NCBI GenBank assembly: GCA_023485685.1
Contig: JAMCZK010000007.1
Coordinates: 1 to 52,828, forward strand
Origin: Chloroflexota bacterium
GTDB taxonomy: Bacteria; Chloroflexota; Anaerolineae; Anaerolineales; UBA11579
Reading direction: 5' to 3'
Length of the DNA stretch: 52,828 nt
In this document: positions 33,099 to 42,900 of the stretch, piece by piece
Position numbering within the stretch: position 1 is the stretch's first letter
Layout: each line of letters opens with the position of its first letter
Position numbers and translations under genes: made by a program
Notes under the pieces: model-generated
Seen by the model: the letters and a program-made list of their open reading frames with translations, nothing else
Database searches by the model: none
Told to the model about the DNA's origin: nothing

Positions 33099-34754
33099 TC
33101 AGGATGTCAGCATTGGGATCTTGATACCGTGCCTCTTCGCCGCGGCGATGGCCTCTTCGTAACCGGCATCTGCGTGGCGCACAATGCCCATTCCCGGGTC
33201 GGTGGTGAGAACGCGTTGGATACGTGTAGCTGCCTCCGGTGTGCCGTCTGCGACGATGACTTGCCCGGCATGCTGGCTGAATCCGATGCCTACGCCGCCA
33301 CCATGATGGAAAGACACCCAGGTAGCGCCGCCCACGGCATTGATCAAAGCATTGAGGATGGGCCAGTCGCTCACCGCGTCGGAGCCATCTTTCATTCCCT
33401 CCGTTTCGCGATTGGGTGAGGCCACCGAACCGGAGTCGAGGTGGTCACGCCCGATAACAATCGGCGCGCTGAGTTCACCGCTGGCCACCATCTCGTTGAA
33501 CCTCAAGCCAGCCTGGGCGCGTTCCCCGTAACCCAGCCAGCAAATGCGGGCGGGCAAACCCTGAAAGGGAATGCGTTGGCGCGCCATCATTAGCCAGCGG
33601 TGGAGATGCTCGTCCTGGGGAAACAATTCTGCAATAGCGGCGTCAGTCTTGTAAATATCCTCCGGATCCCCTGAGAGCGCCACCCATCGGAAAGGACCTT
33701 TGCCTTCGCAAAAGAGTGGGCGGATGTATGCGGGTACAAAGCCTGGGAAATCAAAGGCGTCCTTGACTCCGAAATCAAAAGCGCGCTGGCGCAGGTTGTT
33801 GCCATAATCGAAGACTGCGCTGCCCCTCTTTTGGAAACCCAACATGGCTTCCACATGTCGCGCCATGGATTCTTGTGAACGGCGCTCGAATGCACGCGGG
33901 TCATCGCGCCTGAGCGCCATGGCTTCTTGCAAAGCCATGCCTGCCGGGATATAGGCCAGCAAATCGTGGGCGGGAGTCTGGTCGGTAACCACGTCGGGCA
34001 CCACGCCGCGAATCAACAACTCAGGAAATATTTCAGCGGCGTTGCCGATCAGCCCAATAGAGCGCGGCTGCTGCTTGTCGACGGATTCCTCGACCATAGT
34101 CATGGCTTCTTCGAGAGTGTCCACCACCGCGTCCACGTAGCCGATCTCCAGGCGGCGCTTGGCGCGCGCCGGGTCGACCTCCACGATGAGACCAACGCCT
34201 TCGTTCATGGTGGTGGCCAACGGTTGCGCGCCGCCCATGCCACCCAAACCGGCGGTGAGCACGAATTTGCCTTTCAGCGAGGACCAACCTCGCTGCCGGG
34301 CAAGAGAGCCCAGCGTTTCGTAGGTGCCTTGCAGGATGCCCTGGGTGCCGATATAGATCCACGAACCAGCGGTCATTTGGCCGTACATGATCAAGCCCTT
34401 GGCAGCCAGATCGTCGAAGTGTTGCTGGGTGGCCCAATGGGGAACGAGATTGGAATTCGCAATCAACACACGCGGCGCGTCAGCATGGGTGCGGAAAACG
34501 GCTACCGGCTTGCCGGACTGCACCAAAAGAGTCTCATCCGGTTCCAGATTGCGCAGCGAATCCAGGATGGCATCGAAAGCCTCCCAGGAACGCGCTGCCT
34601 GGCCGCGGCCGCCGTAGACCACCAGGTCCTCGGGGCGCTCGGCCACTTCGGGATCCAGATTGTTCTGGATCATACGGTACGGGGCTTCGATGAGCCAATT
34701 CTTACAGGTGAGTTGCGCGCCGCGCGGGGCACGCACTACGCGTGAGTTAACCAT
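33099..34754 (-). CDS. hutU: Urocanate hydratase
   Basis: Second enzyme of histidine breakdown: urocanate to imidazolone propionate, using tightly bound NAD+. The 551 residues match the family over their whole length: [38 protein letters not shown], the NAD-binding [21 protein letters not shown], and the C-terminal [11 protein letters not shown]-like and [15 protein letters not shown] segments. I prefer the ATG at 34754, with GAGG six bases before it and an 8-base overlap with the M23 peptidase stop. No other hut gene is in the window, so the pathway genes are scattered or missing. Confidence 0.95.
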   Translation of the reverse strand: MVNSRVVRAPRGAQLTCKNWLIEAPYRMIQNNLDPEVAERPEDLVVYGGRGQAARSWEAFDAILDSLRNLEPDETLLVQSGKPVAVFRTHADAPRVLIANSNLVPHWATQQHFDDLAAKGLIMYGQMTAGSWIYIGTQGILQGTYETLGSLARQRGWSSLKGKFVLTAGLGGMGGAQPLATTMNEGVGLIVEVDPARAKRRLEIGYVDAVVDTLEEAMTMVEESVDKQQPRSIGLIGNAAEIFPELLIRGVVPDVVTDQTPAHDLLAYIPAGMALQEAMALRRDDPRAFERRSQESMARHVEAMLGFQKRGSAVFDYGNNLRQRAFDFGVKDAFDFPGFVPAYIRPLFCEGKGPFRWVALSGDPEDIYKTDAAIAELFPQDEHLHRWLMMARQRIPFQGLPARICWLGYGERAQAGLRFNEMVASGELSAPIVIGRDHLDSGSVASPNRETEGMKDGSDAVSDWPILNALINAVGGATWVSFHHGGGVGIGFSQHAGQVIVADGTPEAATRIQRVLTTDPGMGIVRHADAGYEEAIAAAKRHGIKIPMLTS

Positions 34755-35544
34755 TGCCATCCTCGTGTTCCACTCCATAGTCGAGCAGCAGCATCGGATC
34801 GAAAAGTTGGAAAGCGTCGCTGTTGCGCCAATGGCGATATTCCGCTTTTTCTTCGTCCGTAGCTTGCGTATCGTAATAATTCATATCAGCCAAACGAATA
34901 TTGGATACCCCGACCCGCGTTTCGAAGTGCAGATGTGGTTCAGCGATGAAGTATTCGTCTCCGGTATCACCCACTGCTCCAATCACCTGTCCACAATCCA
35001 TTGGCTCCGACAAAACAAAGGGAGCCAATTCCTGCATATGGGCATAAAGCAGGTAAAGGGATTCGCCATTCTCAACGGGAAATAACACAGCCAGGCCGGG
35101 CGGCAATCGATCGGCAGGCGTCTCAATAATCAGGTAATTTCCATAAGTCGGTGCAAAGCCTAGAGCAGCCACGTAGCCATCGAATACAGACTGGATTGGG
35201 GTTCCGTTAATGTGACCGCCGACGCCGCCTTCGTCATTGCGCTGGTAATAAGCAAAATCAAGACCGTGGTGGCCGCCATCCCAGTTGGTAGTGCCCTGCG
35301 GTGCGCTGAACCCTTGACTGATATATCCCTTCAACGCCTGAAACGAATGCCCTTGCAACGGTGAACAAATCGGCGAGATTGGAACGGACGTTTCTGTCGG
35401 AGTCGGCGCGAGCGTGAAGGTAGCCGATGGCTGTGGGCTTGCTGTAGCCGAAGGCACTGGCGTTGGGACTGGTGTTGGGGCGGAAGGGGCAGCGCAAGCC
35501 GCAAGCAAACCTGCCGCGAAGATAGCCAGCAAACTGAGTTTCAC
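34747..35544 (-). CDS. M23 family metallopeptidase lipoprotein
   Basis: Putative cell-wall hydrolase of 265 residues. The lipobox LLAAC gives C17, followed by a Pro/Thr/Ser-rich linker (18-58). The LytM/M23 domain has the zinc ligands H92 and D96 (HHGLDF), H204-x-H206 (PHLHFE) and the catalytic His in YAHM (H169). It probably cleaves peptidoglycan cross-bridges. The start is a GTG 6 bases after TAGAAT, so the transcript seems leaderless. It overlaps hutU by 8 bases, an odd pairing of functions. Confidence 0.9.
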   Translation of the reverse strand: MKLSLLAIFAAGLLAACAAPSAPTPVPTPVPSATASPQPSATFTLAPTPTETSVPISPICSPLQGHSFQALKGYISQGFSAPQGTTNWDGGHHGLDFAYYQRNDEGGVGGHINGTPIQSVFDGYVAALGFAPTYGNYLIIETPADRLPPGLAVLFPVENGESLYLLYAHMQELAPFVLSEPMDCGQVIGAVGDTGDEYFIAEPHLHFETRVGVSNIRLADMNYYDTQATDEEKAEYRHWRNSDAFQLFDPMLLLDYGVEHEDGNG

Positions 35545-35550
35545 GCGGCA

Positions 35551-35556
35551 ATTCTA
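35551..35556 (-). promoter_or_regulatory. -10 box, leaderless start of the M23 peptidase gene
   Basis: TAGAAT on the minus strand, 6 bases, then GTG at 35544. There is no ribosome-binding site. Confidence 0.5.
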
Positions 35557-35612
35557 ACGCTGAACAGCTAAAGAATGCCGGTGATATCATTGGCAGCAAT
35601 CTGCCCACAGGA

Positions 35613-36963
35613 GTGCGAATGAGGAAAATCAGCGTAATCGGCGTCGGTTATGTCGGTTTGGTGACCGCAGCCTGTTTCAGTGACCTGGGCAACACAGTTA
35701 CCGCCGTCGACGTTGACGAAAAGCGTATCGCCGGGCTCAAACGCGGCGAGATGCCCATCTACGAGCCTGGCCTGGAAGAGCTGGTGAAGCGCAATGTGGA
35801 AGCCGGCCGCTTGACCTTCACCACTTCGTATAAAAAGGCTCTCAAAGATTGCGAATTCGTGTTTATTTGTGTCGGCACCCCCTCTGGGGTGGACGGCGAG
35901 GCGGATTTGAAATACGTGGAATCCGCCGCCAAATCCATCGCCAAGAATATGCAGGCGGCGCTGATCGTGATCAACAAATCCACAGTACCTGTTGGAACCG
36001 GCGACTGGGTGGCCGAAATCATCAGCGCAGCCCAACCTAAGCCCATTGATTTCTGGGTAGTCTCCTGCCCTGAATTCCTGCGTGAAGGGGCGGCCATTTC
36101 CGATTTTATGAGCCCGCATCGCACCGTGCTCGGTTCCCTGCACCGCGAAGCGGCCGATAAAGTGGCGCAACTTCATCTACCCTTGCGAGCCCCGATTGTC
36201 ATCACCGACTTGCGCACGGCGGAAATGATTAAATATGCTTCAAATGCGTTCTTGGCTACCAAGATTTCTTTCATCAATGAGATCGCCGATATCTGTGAAT
36301 CGCTAGGAGCCGACGTAAAGGAAGTAGCCGCCGGGATGGGCTTCGACCCACGCATCGGAAAGCATTTCCTGGAAGCCGGTCTCGGCTATGGCGGCTCGTG
36401 CTTCCCAAAGGACGTGAAGGCGTTGGCCTTCATGGCCCAGGAAATGGGCCACGAACCCCGTATTCTGAATTCCGTGATGACGGTGAACGGACTGCGGCGG
36501 CAACATGATCGTCGATAGATTGAAGAATATCGCCGGCAGCCTCAAAGGCAAGACGATCGGCCTGCTCGGCCTCGCTTTCAAAGAAAACACAGACGACATG
36601 CGCGACGCGCCATCCATCGACATCGCCGAGGACTTGCTTGCCGCCGGGGCGCAGGTGCGCGCTTACGATCCGGTCGCCATGGACGCCGCCAGCCCGCTAT
36701 TGCCCAAGGTGGATATGGTCAAGGACGCCTATGCGCTAGCCGACGGAGTGGATGCACTCCTGGTCATTACACCCTGGAATGAGTTCAAGAACCTGGATTT
36801 CGAGCGCATTCGCGCCGGCATGCGGCAGCCGCTGATCCTAGATGGCCGCAACATCTACCAGCCTGCGCAAATGCGCAATCTCGGCTTCACCTACCATGGA
36901 GTAGGCAGGGGATACAACGGCGCCGTGCAGACCGAGATCAAAGTCCGGTCGAATGCAGCCTGA
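35613..36963 (+). pseudogene. UDP-glucose 6-dehydrogenase with apparent frameshift
   Basis: Oxidises UDP-glucose to UDP-glucuronate for surface polysaccharide synthesis. The first frame (35613-36518) carries the NAD-binding [13 protein letters not shown], the central [14 protein letters not shown] and the active-site [12 protein letters not shown] (catalytic Cys). It ends early as [11 protein letters not shown]-stop. The C-terminal domain continues in the next frame from 36505 ([32 protein letters not shown], to 36963). Removing one base near 36500-36504 restores a normal protein of about 449 residues reading VNGLRRQMIVDRL. Either the gene is recently broken, it uses a programmed shift, or the sequence has an error. 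AGGAG precedes the ATG. Confidence 0.85.
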
Positions 36964-37864
36964 GATCAAAAACGACCGGCCACCGATCTGCGATTACGAG
37001 GGATCGGATTACCAGCAACGCTTTTGGGATCGGGGGGAACGGGAGTACGAAGACCAGGTAGAAGCCATTGCCATTAAACGCTTGTTGCCGAAGGACGGCA
37101 AGCTGCTGTTGGAAATTGGCGCCGGCGCCGGTCGCAACACGCCACGCTATGGGGGATTTGACCGCATTGTGTTGATGGATTACTCCACCACGCAATTAGA
37201 ACAAGCGCAGCAGAAATTAGGAATCGGTGATCGCTATATTTATGTGGCCGCCGATGTGTACAAACTGCCGTTTGTGGATGGCTTATTCGATACCGCCACA
37301 ATGATCCGCGTTATCCATCATATGGCGGATGCGCCGAAAGCACTGAAGCAAATCCGACAGGTGATGCAGCCCGGCGGTAAATTCCTGTTGGAATACGCCA
37401 ATAAACGCAACCTAAAAGCAATTCTGCGTTATTGGCTGGGCCAGCAGGAGTGGAATCCTTTTGACAAGGCTCCCGTGGAATTCGTGCCCCTCAATTTCGA
37501 TTTCCATCCCAAGGCGATGGCCGCCTGGTTGCGCGAGGCCAACTTTGCCATCGAGCGCCAGATCACTGTTTCCCATTTCCGTATGGGCTGGGCCAAGCGC
37601 AGTCTCCCTCTAAAACTCCTGGTGAGTTTGGATGCCGCGCTCCAGCCGACCGGTGCCCTGTGGCAATTCACACCTAGCATTTTCCTTCGTGCCCAAGCAA
37701 ACGGCGACACGCCGCGGGCGGGGGCTGGCGTCTTTTTCAAATGCCCGGAATGCGGGACTGCGCTGCCGAAAGAGCAAAGGGAACAACTAGCCTGCCCGGG
37801 ATGCGGGCGGCGTTGGGGAATGAAAAAAGGGATCTACAATTTCAAAGAATCGCTCAAGAATTAA
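36953..37864 (+). CDS. Class I SAM methyltransferase with C-terminal zinc ribbon
   Basis: Protein of 303 residues. The methyltransferase domain (about 40-190) has LLLEIGAGAGRNTPRYG as motif I, VLMDYSTTQLEQAQ and VAADVYKLPFVDGLFDTATMIRVIHHM, the UbiE/Methyltransf_11 pattern. The last 50 residues form a zinc ribbon (CPECG and CPGCGRRW, with the ending GIYNF as in Trm112-like domains). The substrate is unknown. Its ATG lies within the end of the UDP-glucose dehydrogenase (11-base overlap), so it was transcribed with that gene, hinting at glycan or lipid-carrier modification. Confidence 0.85.
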   Translation: MQPEIKNDRPPICDYEGSDYQQRFWDRGEREYEDQVEAIAIKRLLPKDGKLLLEIGAGAGRNTPRYGGFDRIVLMDYSTTQLEQAQQKLGIGDRYIYVAADVYKLPFVDGLFDTATMIRVIHHMADAPKALKQIRQVMQPGGKFLLEYANKRNLKAILRYWLGQQEWNPFDKAPVEFVPLNFDFHPKAMAAWLREANFAIERQITVSHFRMGWAKRSLPLKLLVSLDAALQPTGALWQFTPSIFLRAQANGDTPRAGAGVFFKCPECGTALPKEQREQLACPGCGRRWGMKKGIYNFKESLKN

Positions 37865-38640
37865 TTGCCCTGAGGCTGTTTGCCGAGTTCGTAGTCGATG
37901 ATCTCGGCGAACACTTCAAACGGTTGAGCGCCAACGACGGCGATCCCGTTGATGAAGAAGGTGGGAGTTGAGCTCACGCCAAGATCGGCGCCCAAGTTGT
38001 AATCTTCCTGCACAGACTGCGCATAGGTCTGATCGTCGATGCAAGTAGTAAACGCCTCCCCATCCAGGCCCAGTTCCTCAGCATAAGCCAAGTATGTAAC
38101 GCGGCTAAGTTCCAGGCGGCCGCTGAAGATTAGATCGTGAAAGTCCCAGAAGGCGTCCTGCTCCTGAGCGCATAGGCCAGCTACCGCGGCAGGGAAGGCT
38201 TCGGCATGGATGCTGGTAAGCGGGAAATCTTTGTAGACGAAGCGGATCTGATCGCCGTATTGTTCTACAAGTCGTGGGTATGTCTCCTGCGCATGCCGTT
38301 GGCAATAGGGGCATTGGAAATCGGCAAACTCAACGATCGTGATCGGGGCATCTTCAGAACCAAGTACGGCATCATCCCCACTAATGGGGACTTCATAGCG
38401 CGGCAGGCTCTCGATTTGCGACGCCAAATCATTGACCTCACTGGATTGATCGGTGGCTTCACCAATTATTGAGGGGGCGCTGGTTGGATCGGCGGCAGTG
38501 GCTGCGGTGACTGGCGCTGCGGTTGCCCCCCAAAGCAGATACCCAAAGGCGACCCCAATTAGAAGGCCAACGGCGCCATACAGGTGATGTTTTTTAATTT
38601 CAAATTTCACAATTTCGTCTTTTTTCGTCTTTTTTGGCAT
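37861..38640 (-). CDS. DsbA-like thiol-disulfide oxidoreductase, membrane anchored
   Basis: Thioredoxin-fold protein of 259 residues. A cytoplasmic basic start (MPKKTKKDEIVKFEIKKHH) precedes one membrane helix (about 20-40), so the catalytic domain (about 82-255) faces outside. The active site is C110-P-Y-C113 and the cis-proline loop is STPTFFING. It should form or shuffle disulfides in exported proteins. The ATG at 38640 is chosen because TATAAT lies 7 bases upstream, a leaderless start. Its 3' end overlaps the convergent methyltransferase by 4 bases. Confidence 0.9.
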   Translation of the reverse strand: MPKKTKKDEIVKFEIKKHHLYGAVGLLIGVAFGYLLWGATAAPVTAATAADPTSAPSIIGEATDQSSEVNDLASQIESLPRYEVPISGDDAVLGSEDAPITIVEFADFQCPYCQRHAQETYPRLVEQYGDQIRFVYKDFPLTSIHAEAFPAAVAGLCAQEQDAFWDFHDLIFSGRLELSRVTYLAYAEELGLDGEAFTTCIDDQTYAQSVQEDYNLGADLGVSSTPTFFINGIAVVGAQPFEVFAEIIDYELGKQPQGN

Positions 38641-38647
38641 GGGCGGC

Positions 38648-38653
38648 ATTATA
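38648..38653 (-). promoter_or_regulatory. -10 box, leaderless start of the DsbA-like gene
   Basis: TATAAT on the minus strand, then 7 bases and the ATG at 38640. It lies 17 bases from the plus-strand -10 box of the divergent gene. Confidence 0.6.
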
Positions 38654-38669
38654 TCCGACCGACGCATCT

Positions 38670-38675
38670 TATAAT
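38670..38675 (+). promoter_or_regulatory. -10 box, leaderless start at 38682
   Basis: TATAAT on the plus strand, then 6 bases and the ATG at 38682. It sits back to back with the divergent DsbA-like promoter. Confidence 0.6.
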
Positions 38676-38681
38676 TTCGAC

Positions 38682-39458
38682 ATGAGTACCACTTTCCCGG
38701 CGCCCGATCTGGAATTTGTCCGCCCGCGGATGAATGCATCCGGCAGCCTGGGTTTCGCCCCCGACCCGCGTGGTCCGGTCTCGTTTGAGAAATTCGGGGC
38801 CTTCGTCACTAATCCGATCAGCGCCCGCGCTCGGCGAGTGGCGAACCCACCCAGCCTGCTGGCCTTTCCAGGCGGTGTGCTATTGCATACCGGACACCCA
38901 AACCCGGGAGTTGGCGAAGCCATCAAACGTTACGCAGCTGCCTGGGCGCGGTCGTCGACACCGATTATCGTGCATGTGTTGCCGGGAAAACCAGAGGAGC
39001 TGCGCAAAGCGATTCTGCGCTTTGAAGAACTCGAAAACGTGATGGCTGTTGAACTCGGTTTCGAAGCGGATAGCTCAACCTACTTGGTGGCGAACCTTGT
39101 TCAGTCCGCAATGGGTGAGTTGCCCGTCATCGCACAACTGCCATTGAGCCGAGCCCTGGATTTAGCAGAAGCTGCGATGGACGTGGGCGCTTCGGCCATC
39201 AGCCTGGGACCGCCGCGCGGCGCGTTGATTGGGTCCGCAGGGAAACCAGTCAGCGGCCGCTTGTACGGACCGTCGATCTTCCCACAGGCGTTGGAAGCAG
39301 TGCGGCGCTTGAGCGAGGCAGGCTATCCGGTAATAGGCGCGGGCGGGGTGGAGGCCGAGGCGCAAGTCGAGGCGATGCTAGGTGTAGGAGCGACAGCGGT
39401 TCAGGTGGATGTGGGATTATGGAAGGGAATAACTAATAATAGAATTGGTTACCGGTAA
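38682..39458 (+). CDS. TIM-barrel flavoprotein-like, dihydroorotate dehydrogenase type
   Basis: Protein of 258 residues resembling the PyrD branch of flavin TIM barrels. It begins with the PyrD-like layout RMNASGSLGFAPD then FGAFVTNPIS, has LLAFPGGVLLHTGHPNPG (the NxxGFNNPG position) and ends with the phosphate-binding PVIGAGGVEAEAQVEAMLGVGATAVQVD. The catalytic Ser/Cys loop of true dihydroorotate dehydrogenases is not evident and the protein is about 40-50 residues short, so its reaction is uncertain. The ATG at 38682 is chosen by the TATAAT 6 bases upstream. Confidence 0.7.
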   Translation: MSTTFPAPDLEFVRPRMNASGSLGFAPDPRGPVSFEKFGAFVTNPISARARRVANPPSLLAFPGGVLLHTGHPNPGVGEAIKRYAAAWARSSTPIIVHVLPGKPEELRKAILRFEELENVMAVELGFEADSSTYLVANLVQSAMGELPVIAQLPLSRALDLAEAAMDVGASAISLGPPRGALIGSAGKPVSGRLYGPSIFPQALEAVRRLSEAGYPVIGAGGVEAEAQVEAMLGVGATAVQVDVGLWKGITNNRIGYR

Positions 39459-39462
39459 TAAG

Positions 39463-39900
39463 TTATTTTTCCAACCAAATCGTCACCGGCCCATCATTAT
39501 GGATTTCGACAAGCATATGCGCACCGAAGCTTCCCGTTTGCGTGGAGATCCCTAGAGCGGCAAGCAACTCGGCAAAGCGCAACACGAGCGGCTCGGCGAG
39601 TTCCGGCGCGGCGGCGTCTATGAAGGACGGTCGCCTGCCTTTTGCCGTATCCGCATACAAGGTAAATTGCGAAACCACCAGGGCAGCACCGCGAACATCC
39701 AACAGCGAAAGATTCATTTTTCCCTGAGGATCTTCAAAAATACGCAGGTTGGCAATCTTCTCGACCAAATATTGCACTTGGGGCTCACCATCTCCAGGCC
39801 CCACGCCCAGCAGCACCACGAGTCCGCGGCCAATGCGCGCGACTTCTTTGCCATCTACTTTGACTGCCGCTGAACTCACTCGCTGAATTAACGCTCTCAT
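39463..39900 (-). CDS. dtd: D-aminoacyl-tRNA deacylase
   Basis: Removes D-amino acids (and glycine from tRNA-Ala) from mischarged tRNAs. The 145 residues start at [17 protein letters not shown], as usual for Dtd, with the active-site SQFTLYAD and the cross-subunit Gly-cisPro motif NDGPVT near the C-terminus. The ATG at 39900 is preferred over one 33 bases upstream because it gives the family N-terminus. It converges with the 38682 gene, with a 4-base gap. Confidence 0.95.
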   Translation of the reverse strand: MRALIQRVSSAAVKVDGKEVARIGRGLVVLLGVGPGDGEPQVQYLVEKIANLRIFEDPQGKMNLSLLDVRGAALVVSQFTLYADTAKGRRPSFIDAAAPELAEPLVLRFAELLAALGISTQTGSFGAHMLVEIHNDGPVTIWLEK

Positions 39901-40025
39901 AAGATTCGGATGTGACCTCGCGCAGTATAACATCGTGACGCAATTCGCCGGCCGTATAATGCGCTGCTTCGCAACGCGGGAGAAATCTCCTCGGCTGCAC
40001 CGAGAAACGATTCTCCATCTAAACG

Positions 40026-40031
40026 TATAAT
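40026..40031 (+). promoter_or_regulatory. -10 box, leaderless start of the GT2 gene
   Basis: TATAAT, 6 bases, then GTG at 40038. Another TATAAT lies about 70 bases upstream on the same strand, at 39955-39960. Confidence 0.55.
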
Positions 40032-40037
40032 GCCCAT

Positions 40038-40769
40038 GTGGCTACCCCATTCCTGTCTTTAATTGTTCCCGCTTATAACGAGGGAAGCCGGCTGCCAACT
40101 GCTCTGCAGCAAATCGACGATTACGTAAAATCTCAAACTTTTTCCAGCGAAGTTCTAGTCATTGAAAATGGAAGCCTGGATAATACATTCTCGATCGCGG
40201 CAGATTTCGCTAAAACCCACAAGAGATTCAGTGTGCGGCGCACTTCAGAGCGCGGCAAAGGGTTGGCGGTTCGCCAGGGGATGCTTGCTGCGGCAGGTGA
40301 ATTTCGCATGATGCTTGATGCGGACCTGTCGATGCCCGTGGACCAAATCAATCGCTTTTTGCCGCCGGTGCAGAAAGATAAAGATATCGTCATCGCCTCA
40401 CGAGAGGCGCCCGGTGCGGTTCGCTACAATGAGCCCGGCTACCGTCACATGGGTGGCCGCGTGATCAACACGATGATCCGGGTTATGGCTTTGCCCGGAT
40501 TGCAGGACACCCAGTGCGGCTTCAAATGCTTTCGCGCCGAAGTGGCCGAAGACCTTTTTTCACAGCAAACCATCATGGGATGGGCGTTCGATGTTGAGAT
40601 CCTATACATTGCCCGCCTGCGCGGATATTCTATAGAGGAGCTCCCTATCCCCTGGTATTTCAGCGAACAAAGCCACCTGCGGCCGGTTTATGATGCTTTT
40701 CACATCTTCTTCGACCTCCTCCGAATTCGAGCCAACGCCGCTCGGGGACTCTATGGCCACAAGGCTTGA
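40038..40769 (+). CDS. Glycosyltransferase family 2 (polyprenyl-phosphate type)
   Basis: GT-A transferase of 243 residues. It has the start [21 protein letters not shown], donor site MLDADLSMP (DxD-like, DAD), and the tail [22 protein letters not shown] typical of dolichyl-phosphate glucose/mannose synthases. It makes a lipid-linked sugar donor on the cytoplasmic side. No membrane helices follow the catalytic part. It starts at GTG, leaderless, and overlaps rnhB by 17 bases. Confidence 0.9.
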   Translation: MATPFLSLIVPAYNEGSRLPTALQQIDDYVKSQTFSSEVLVIENGSLDNTFSIAADFAKTHKRFSVRRTSERGKGLAVRQGMLAAAGEFRMMLDADLSMPVDQINRFLPPVQKDKDIVIASREAPGAVRYNEPGYRHMGGRVINTMIRVMALPGLQDTQCGFKCFRAEVAEDLFSQQTIMGWAFDVEILYIARLRGYSIEELPIPWYFSEQSHLRPVYDAFHIFFDLLRIRANAARGLYGHKA

Positions 40770-41388
40770 TCCTCCCTGGCCCACCTTGGAATTCGAAACG
40801 GAATTATGGGGCAAAGGGGTATTGCGTTTAGCCGGCATCGACGAAGTCGGGCGCGGCGCCCTGGCCGGACCTGTCTATGCAGCCGCGGTCGTTTTGCCAG
40901 CACGAGAATCCATCCTAGAAGAATTGGTCGGGGTGCGCGATTCCAAGCAGATGACGCCTGACGAGCGCGAGGAATGGGCGCCGCTGATCCGCGAAAAGGC
41001 AACTGCCTGGAGCCTGGGTTGGGCCAGCTGTAAGGAGATTGACCGCTGGGGCATCCTCTCGTGCACTTATCTGGCTGCCCGGCGGGCGCTGAAATCACTG
41101 CCCTTACCGCCTGAGCATCTGCTGCTCGATTACATTAAGCTTGACAAGGTGGACTTGCCGCAAACGCCCCTGGTGGGCGGCGACGCGCGCTGTTTGAGCA
41201 TCGCGGCGGCTTCAGTAATCGCTAAAGTGGCGCGTGACGCCGAATTACGCAAATTGGATAGTCGTTTCCCGTTCTATGGTTTTGCCTCCCACAAGGGCTA
41301 TGCCACCGAGGAACACATTCTCGCCATCGGCAAGCACGGTGCCTGTCCGCAGCACCGGTTAAGTTTTGCCCCAATGCGCTTGGGATGA
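40753..41388 (+). CDS. rnhB: Ribonuclease HII
   Basis: Cuts RNA at RNA-DNA junctions, including single misincorporated ribonucleotides. The 211 residues carry the catalytic GIDEVGRGALAGPV, the DSKQMTPDERE segment, LLLDYIKL with a catalytic Asp, and ASVIAKVARD. The ATG at 40753 (MATRLDPPW) with GGGGA upstream is preferred over the longer frame. The stop overlaps the M1-peptidase start (ATGA). Confidence 0.95.
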   Translation: MATRLDPPWPTLEFETELWGKGVLRLAGIDEVGRGALAGPVYAAAVVLPARESILEELVGVRDSKQMTPDEREEWAPLIREKATAWSLGWASCKEIDRWGILSCTYLAARRALKSLPLPPEHLLLDYIKLDKVDLPQTPLVGGDARCLSIAAASVIAKVARDAELRKLDSRFPFYGFASHKGYATEEHILAIGKHGACPQHRLSFAPMRLG

Positions 41389-42839
41389 AACCAGCCGCCA
41401 CCTTTCTTATATTTTTCATTTTGACCAACGCCTGCGGTCCAACCCAGGCAAACCAAACTCCCACGAACCTTCCATCGGTATCGATCCAAACGATTTCGCC
41501 GACATCTGCCCAAGGGTCATCGCTTTCTTCTCCAACGGCCAACGAACACGCCGAAGAACCCCCGCCAACTGAATACGATCTGGATGTTGTTTTCGACTAC
41601 ACAGGACACAACCTGGAAGTTCGTGAAGAAATCAACTACACGAATAGCAACGGCGAACCAATAAAGGAACTGCAATTAGTGGTGGAGGCTCAGCATTTAG
41701 GTGCGGGATTTACGCTGACAGGGCTGCAGCCCATTAGTGGCTCGAACATTGGGGAACCGGAATTTTCCGGCGGTTTGTTGCACATCCCTTTACTCAGTCC
41801 CCTGGCTTCCGGCGAGAGCCTCCAACTGGAATTAGAGTATTTCCTTGTCCTGCCTGCGGGTTCTGGAACTCTAAGCTGGACGGACCGCCAGACGAATTTC
41901 ATCGACTGGTACCCGTATATCCCTCCCTACATCAATGGACAAGGCTGGCTAATTCATCAGCCAGCCTTGGTTGGGGAACACTCGGTCTTCGAACGGGCGA
42001 ACTTCGATGTGCATATCGAAGTGGCCAACGCACCCGCCAGCCTGCAGGTAGCCGCGCCTGCGCCAGCTGAAGTGCATGACTCAACGTTCGATTATGAACT
42101 GCACAACGCCCGTCGTTTCGTCTGGTCAGCCAGTGGCCAGTACGAAGTGCTGGATGCACATTTGGGCGAAACAAAGATATCGGTGTACTTCTTCAACGAG
42201 CATCGCGACGCAGCAGAAGCCTCTTTGGAAACAGCGAAACAAGCATTGGATCTTTACTCCGAGCTGTTCGGCGCCTACCCTTATGAAAGTCTCTCTGTCG
42301 TGGAAGGCCAATTCTTCGACGGAATGGAATCAGACGCATTGTTTTTCCTGGATCAATATTATTTCCTGACCTACAGCCATGATCCACGCAATTACCTCAC
42401 CGCGCTGACCGCCCACGAAGTCGCCCACAACTGGTGGTTCGGGCAGGTGGGTAACGACCAGGCGCTAGAGCCCTGGATCGATGAGGCGCTTTGCGTTTAC
42501 AGCGAACTACTCTATTACGAAAACACCTACCCCCATTTAGTCGACTGGTGGTGGGAATTCAGGATAGATCGCTTCCACCCCCAAGGATCAGTGGACAGCA
42601 CGATCTATGATCATTCGGGGTTTGACTCTTACGTTCAGGTAGTGTACATGCGCGGTTCGCAGTTCCTGCGGGACCTGCGAACAGCCATTGGTGAAGGGCC
42701 GTTCTTTGCGTTTCTGCGCGCATATGCAACGCTCGGTGCAGGGCAGATTGCGTCTAGAGAAGATTTTTTCAGTTTACTGAAAGAATATAGTCCCGTTAAT
42801 TTAGACCCGACCATTTCGGATTATTTCAGAGAGCAGTAA
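41385..42839 (+). CDS. M1 family metallopeptidase, lipoprotein
   Basis: Gluzincin aminopeptidase-like lipoprotein of 484 residues. A signal with C17 (ILTNAC) is followed by a Ser/Thr/Pro linker. The N-terminal beta domain (about 60-220) begins YDLDVVFDYTGHNLEVREEINYTN, as in M1 enzymes. The zinc motif is H344-E-V-A-H348 with the third ligand Glu in EPWIDEALCVYSE. The GAMEN substrate motif is replaced by FDGMESDALFF, as in bacterial M1 relatives. It may digest peptides or modify surface proteins. It overlaps rnhB by 4 bases. Confidence 0.88.
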   Translation: MKPAATFLIFFILTNACGPTQANQTPTNLPSVSIQTISPTSAQGSSLSSPTANEHAEEPPPTEYDLDVVFDYTGHNLEVREEINYTNSNGEPIKELQLVVEAQHLGAGFTLTGLQPISGSNIGEPEFSGGLLHIPLLSPLASGESLQLELEYFLVLPAGSGTLSWTDRQTNFIDWYPYIPPYINGQGWLIHQPALVGEHSVFERANFDVHIEVANAPASLQVAAPAPAEVHDSTFDYELHNARRFVWSASGQYEVLDAHLGETKISVYFFNEHRDAAEASLETAKQALDLYSELFGAYPYESLSVVEGQFFDGMESDALFFLDQYYFLTYSHDPRNYLTALTAHEVAHNWWFGQVGNDQALEPWIDEALCVYSELLYYENTYPHLVDWWWEFRIDRFHPQGSVDSTIYDHSGFDSYVQVVYMRGSQFLRDLRTAIGEGPFFAFLRAYATLGAGQIASREDFFSLLKEYSPVNLDPTISDYFREQ

Positions 42840-42867
42840 AACAACGGGGCTCGCCATGACCCAAGGG

Positions 42868-42888
42868 ACTCCTCGCTTCGCTCGGAGT
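42868..42888. repeat. Hairpin with CGCTTCGCTC core between convergent genes
   Basis: ACTCC (42868-42872) pairs with GGAGT (42884-42888) around TCGCTTCGCTC, the same core as in the 18-base repeats at 11375 and 33054. It lies between the convergent M1 peptidase and nadD genes and may act as a shared terminator, although the stem is short. Confidence 0.45.
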
Positions 42889-42900
42889 GACAAAGGTGAT

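Noticed and set aside
33927-34745. Open frame of 272 codons on the plus strand opposite urocanase
   Set aside because: Shadow of the well-conserved hutU gene, with no recognisable domain.
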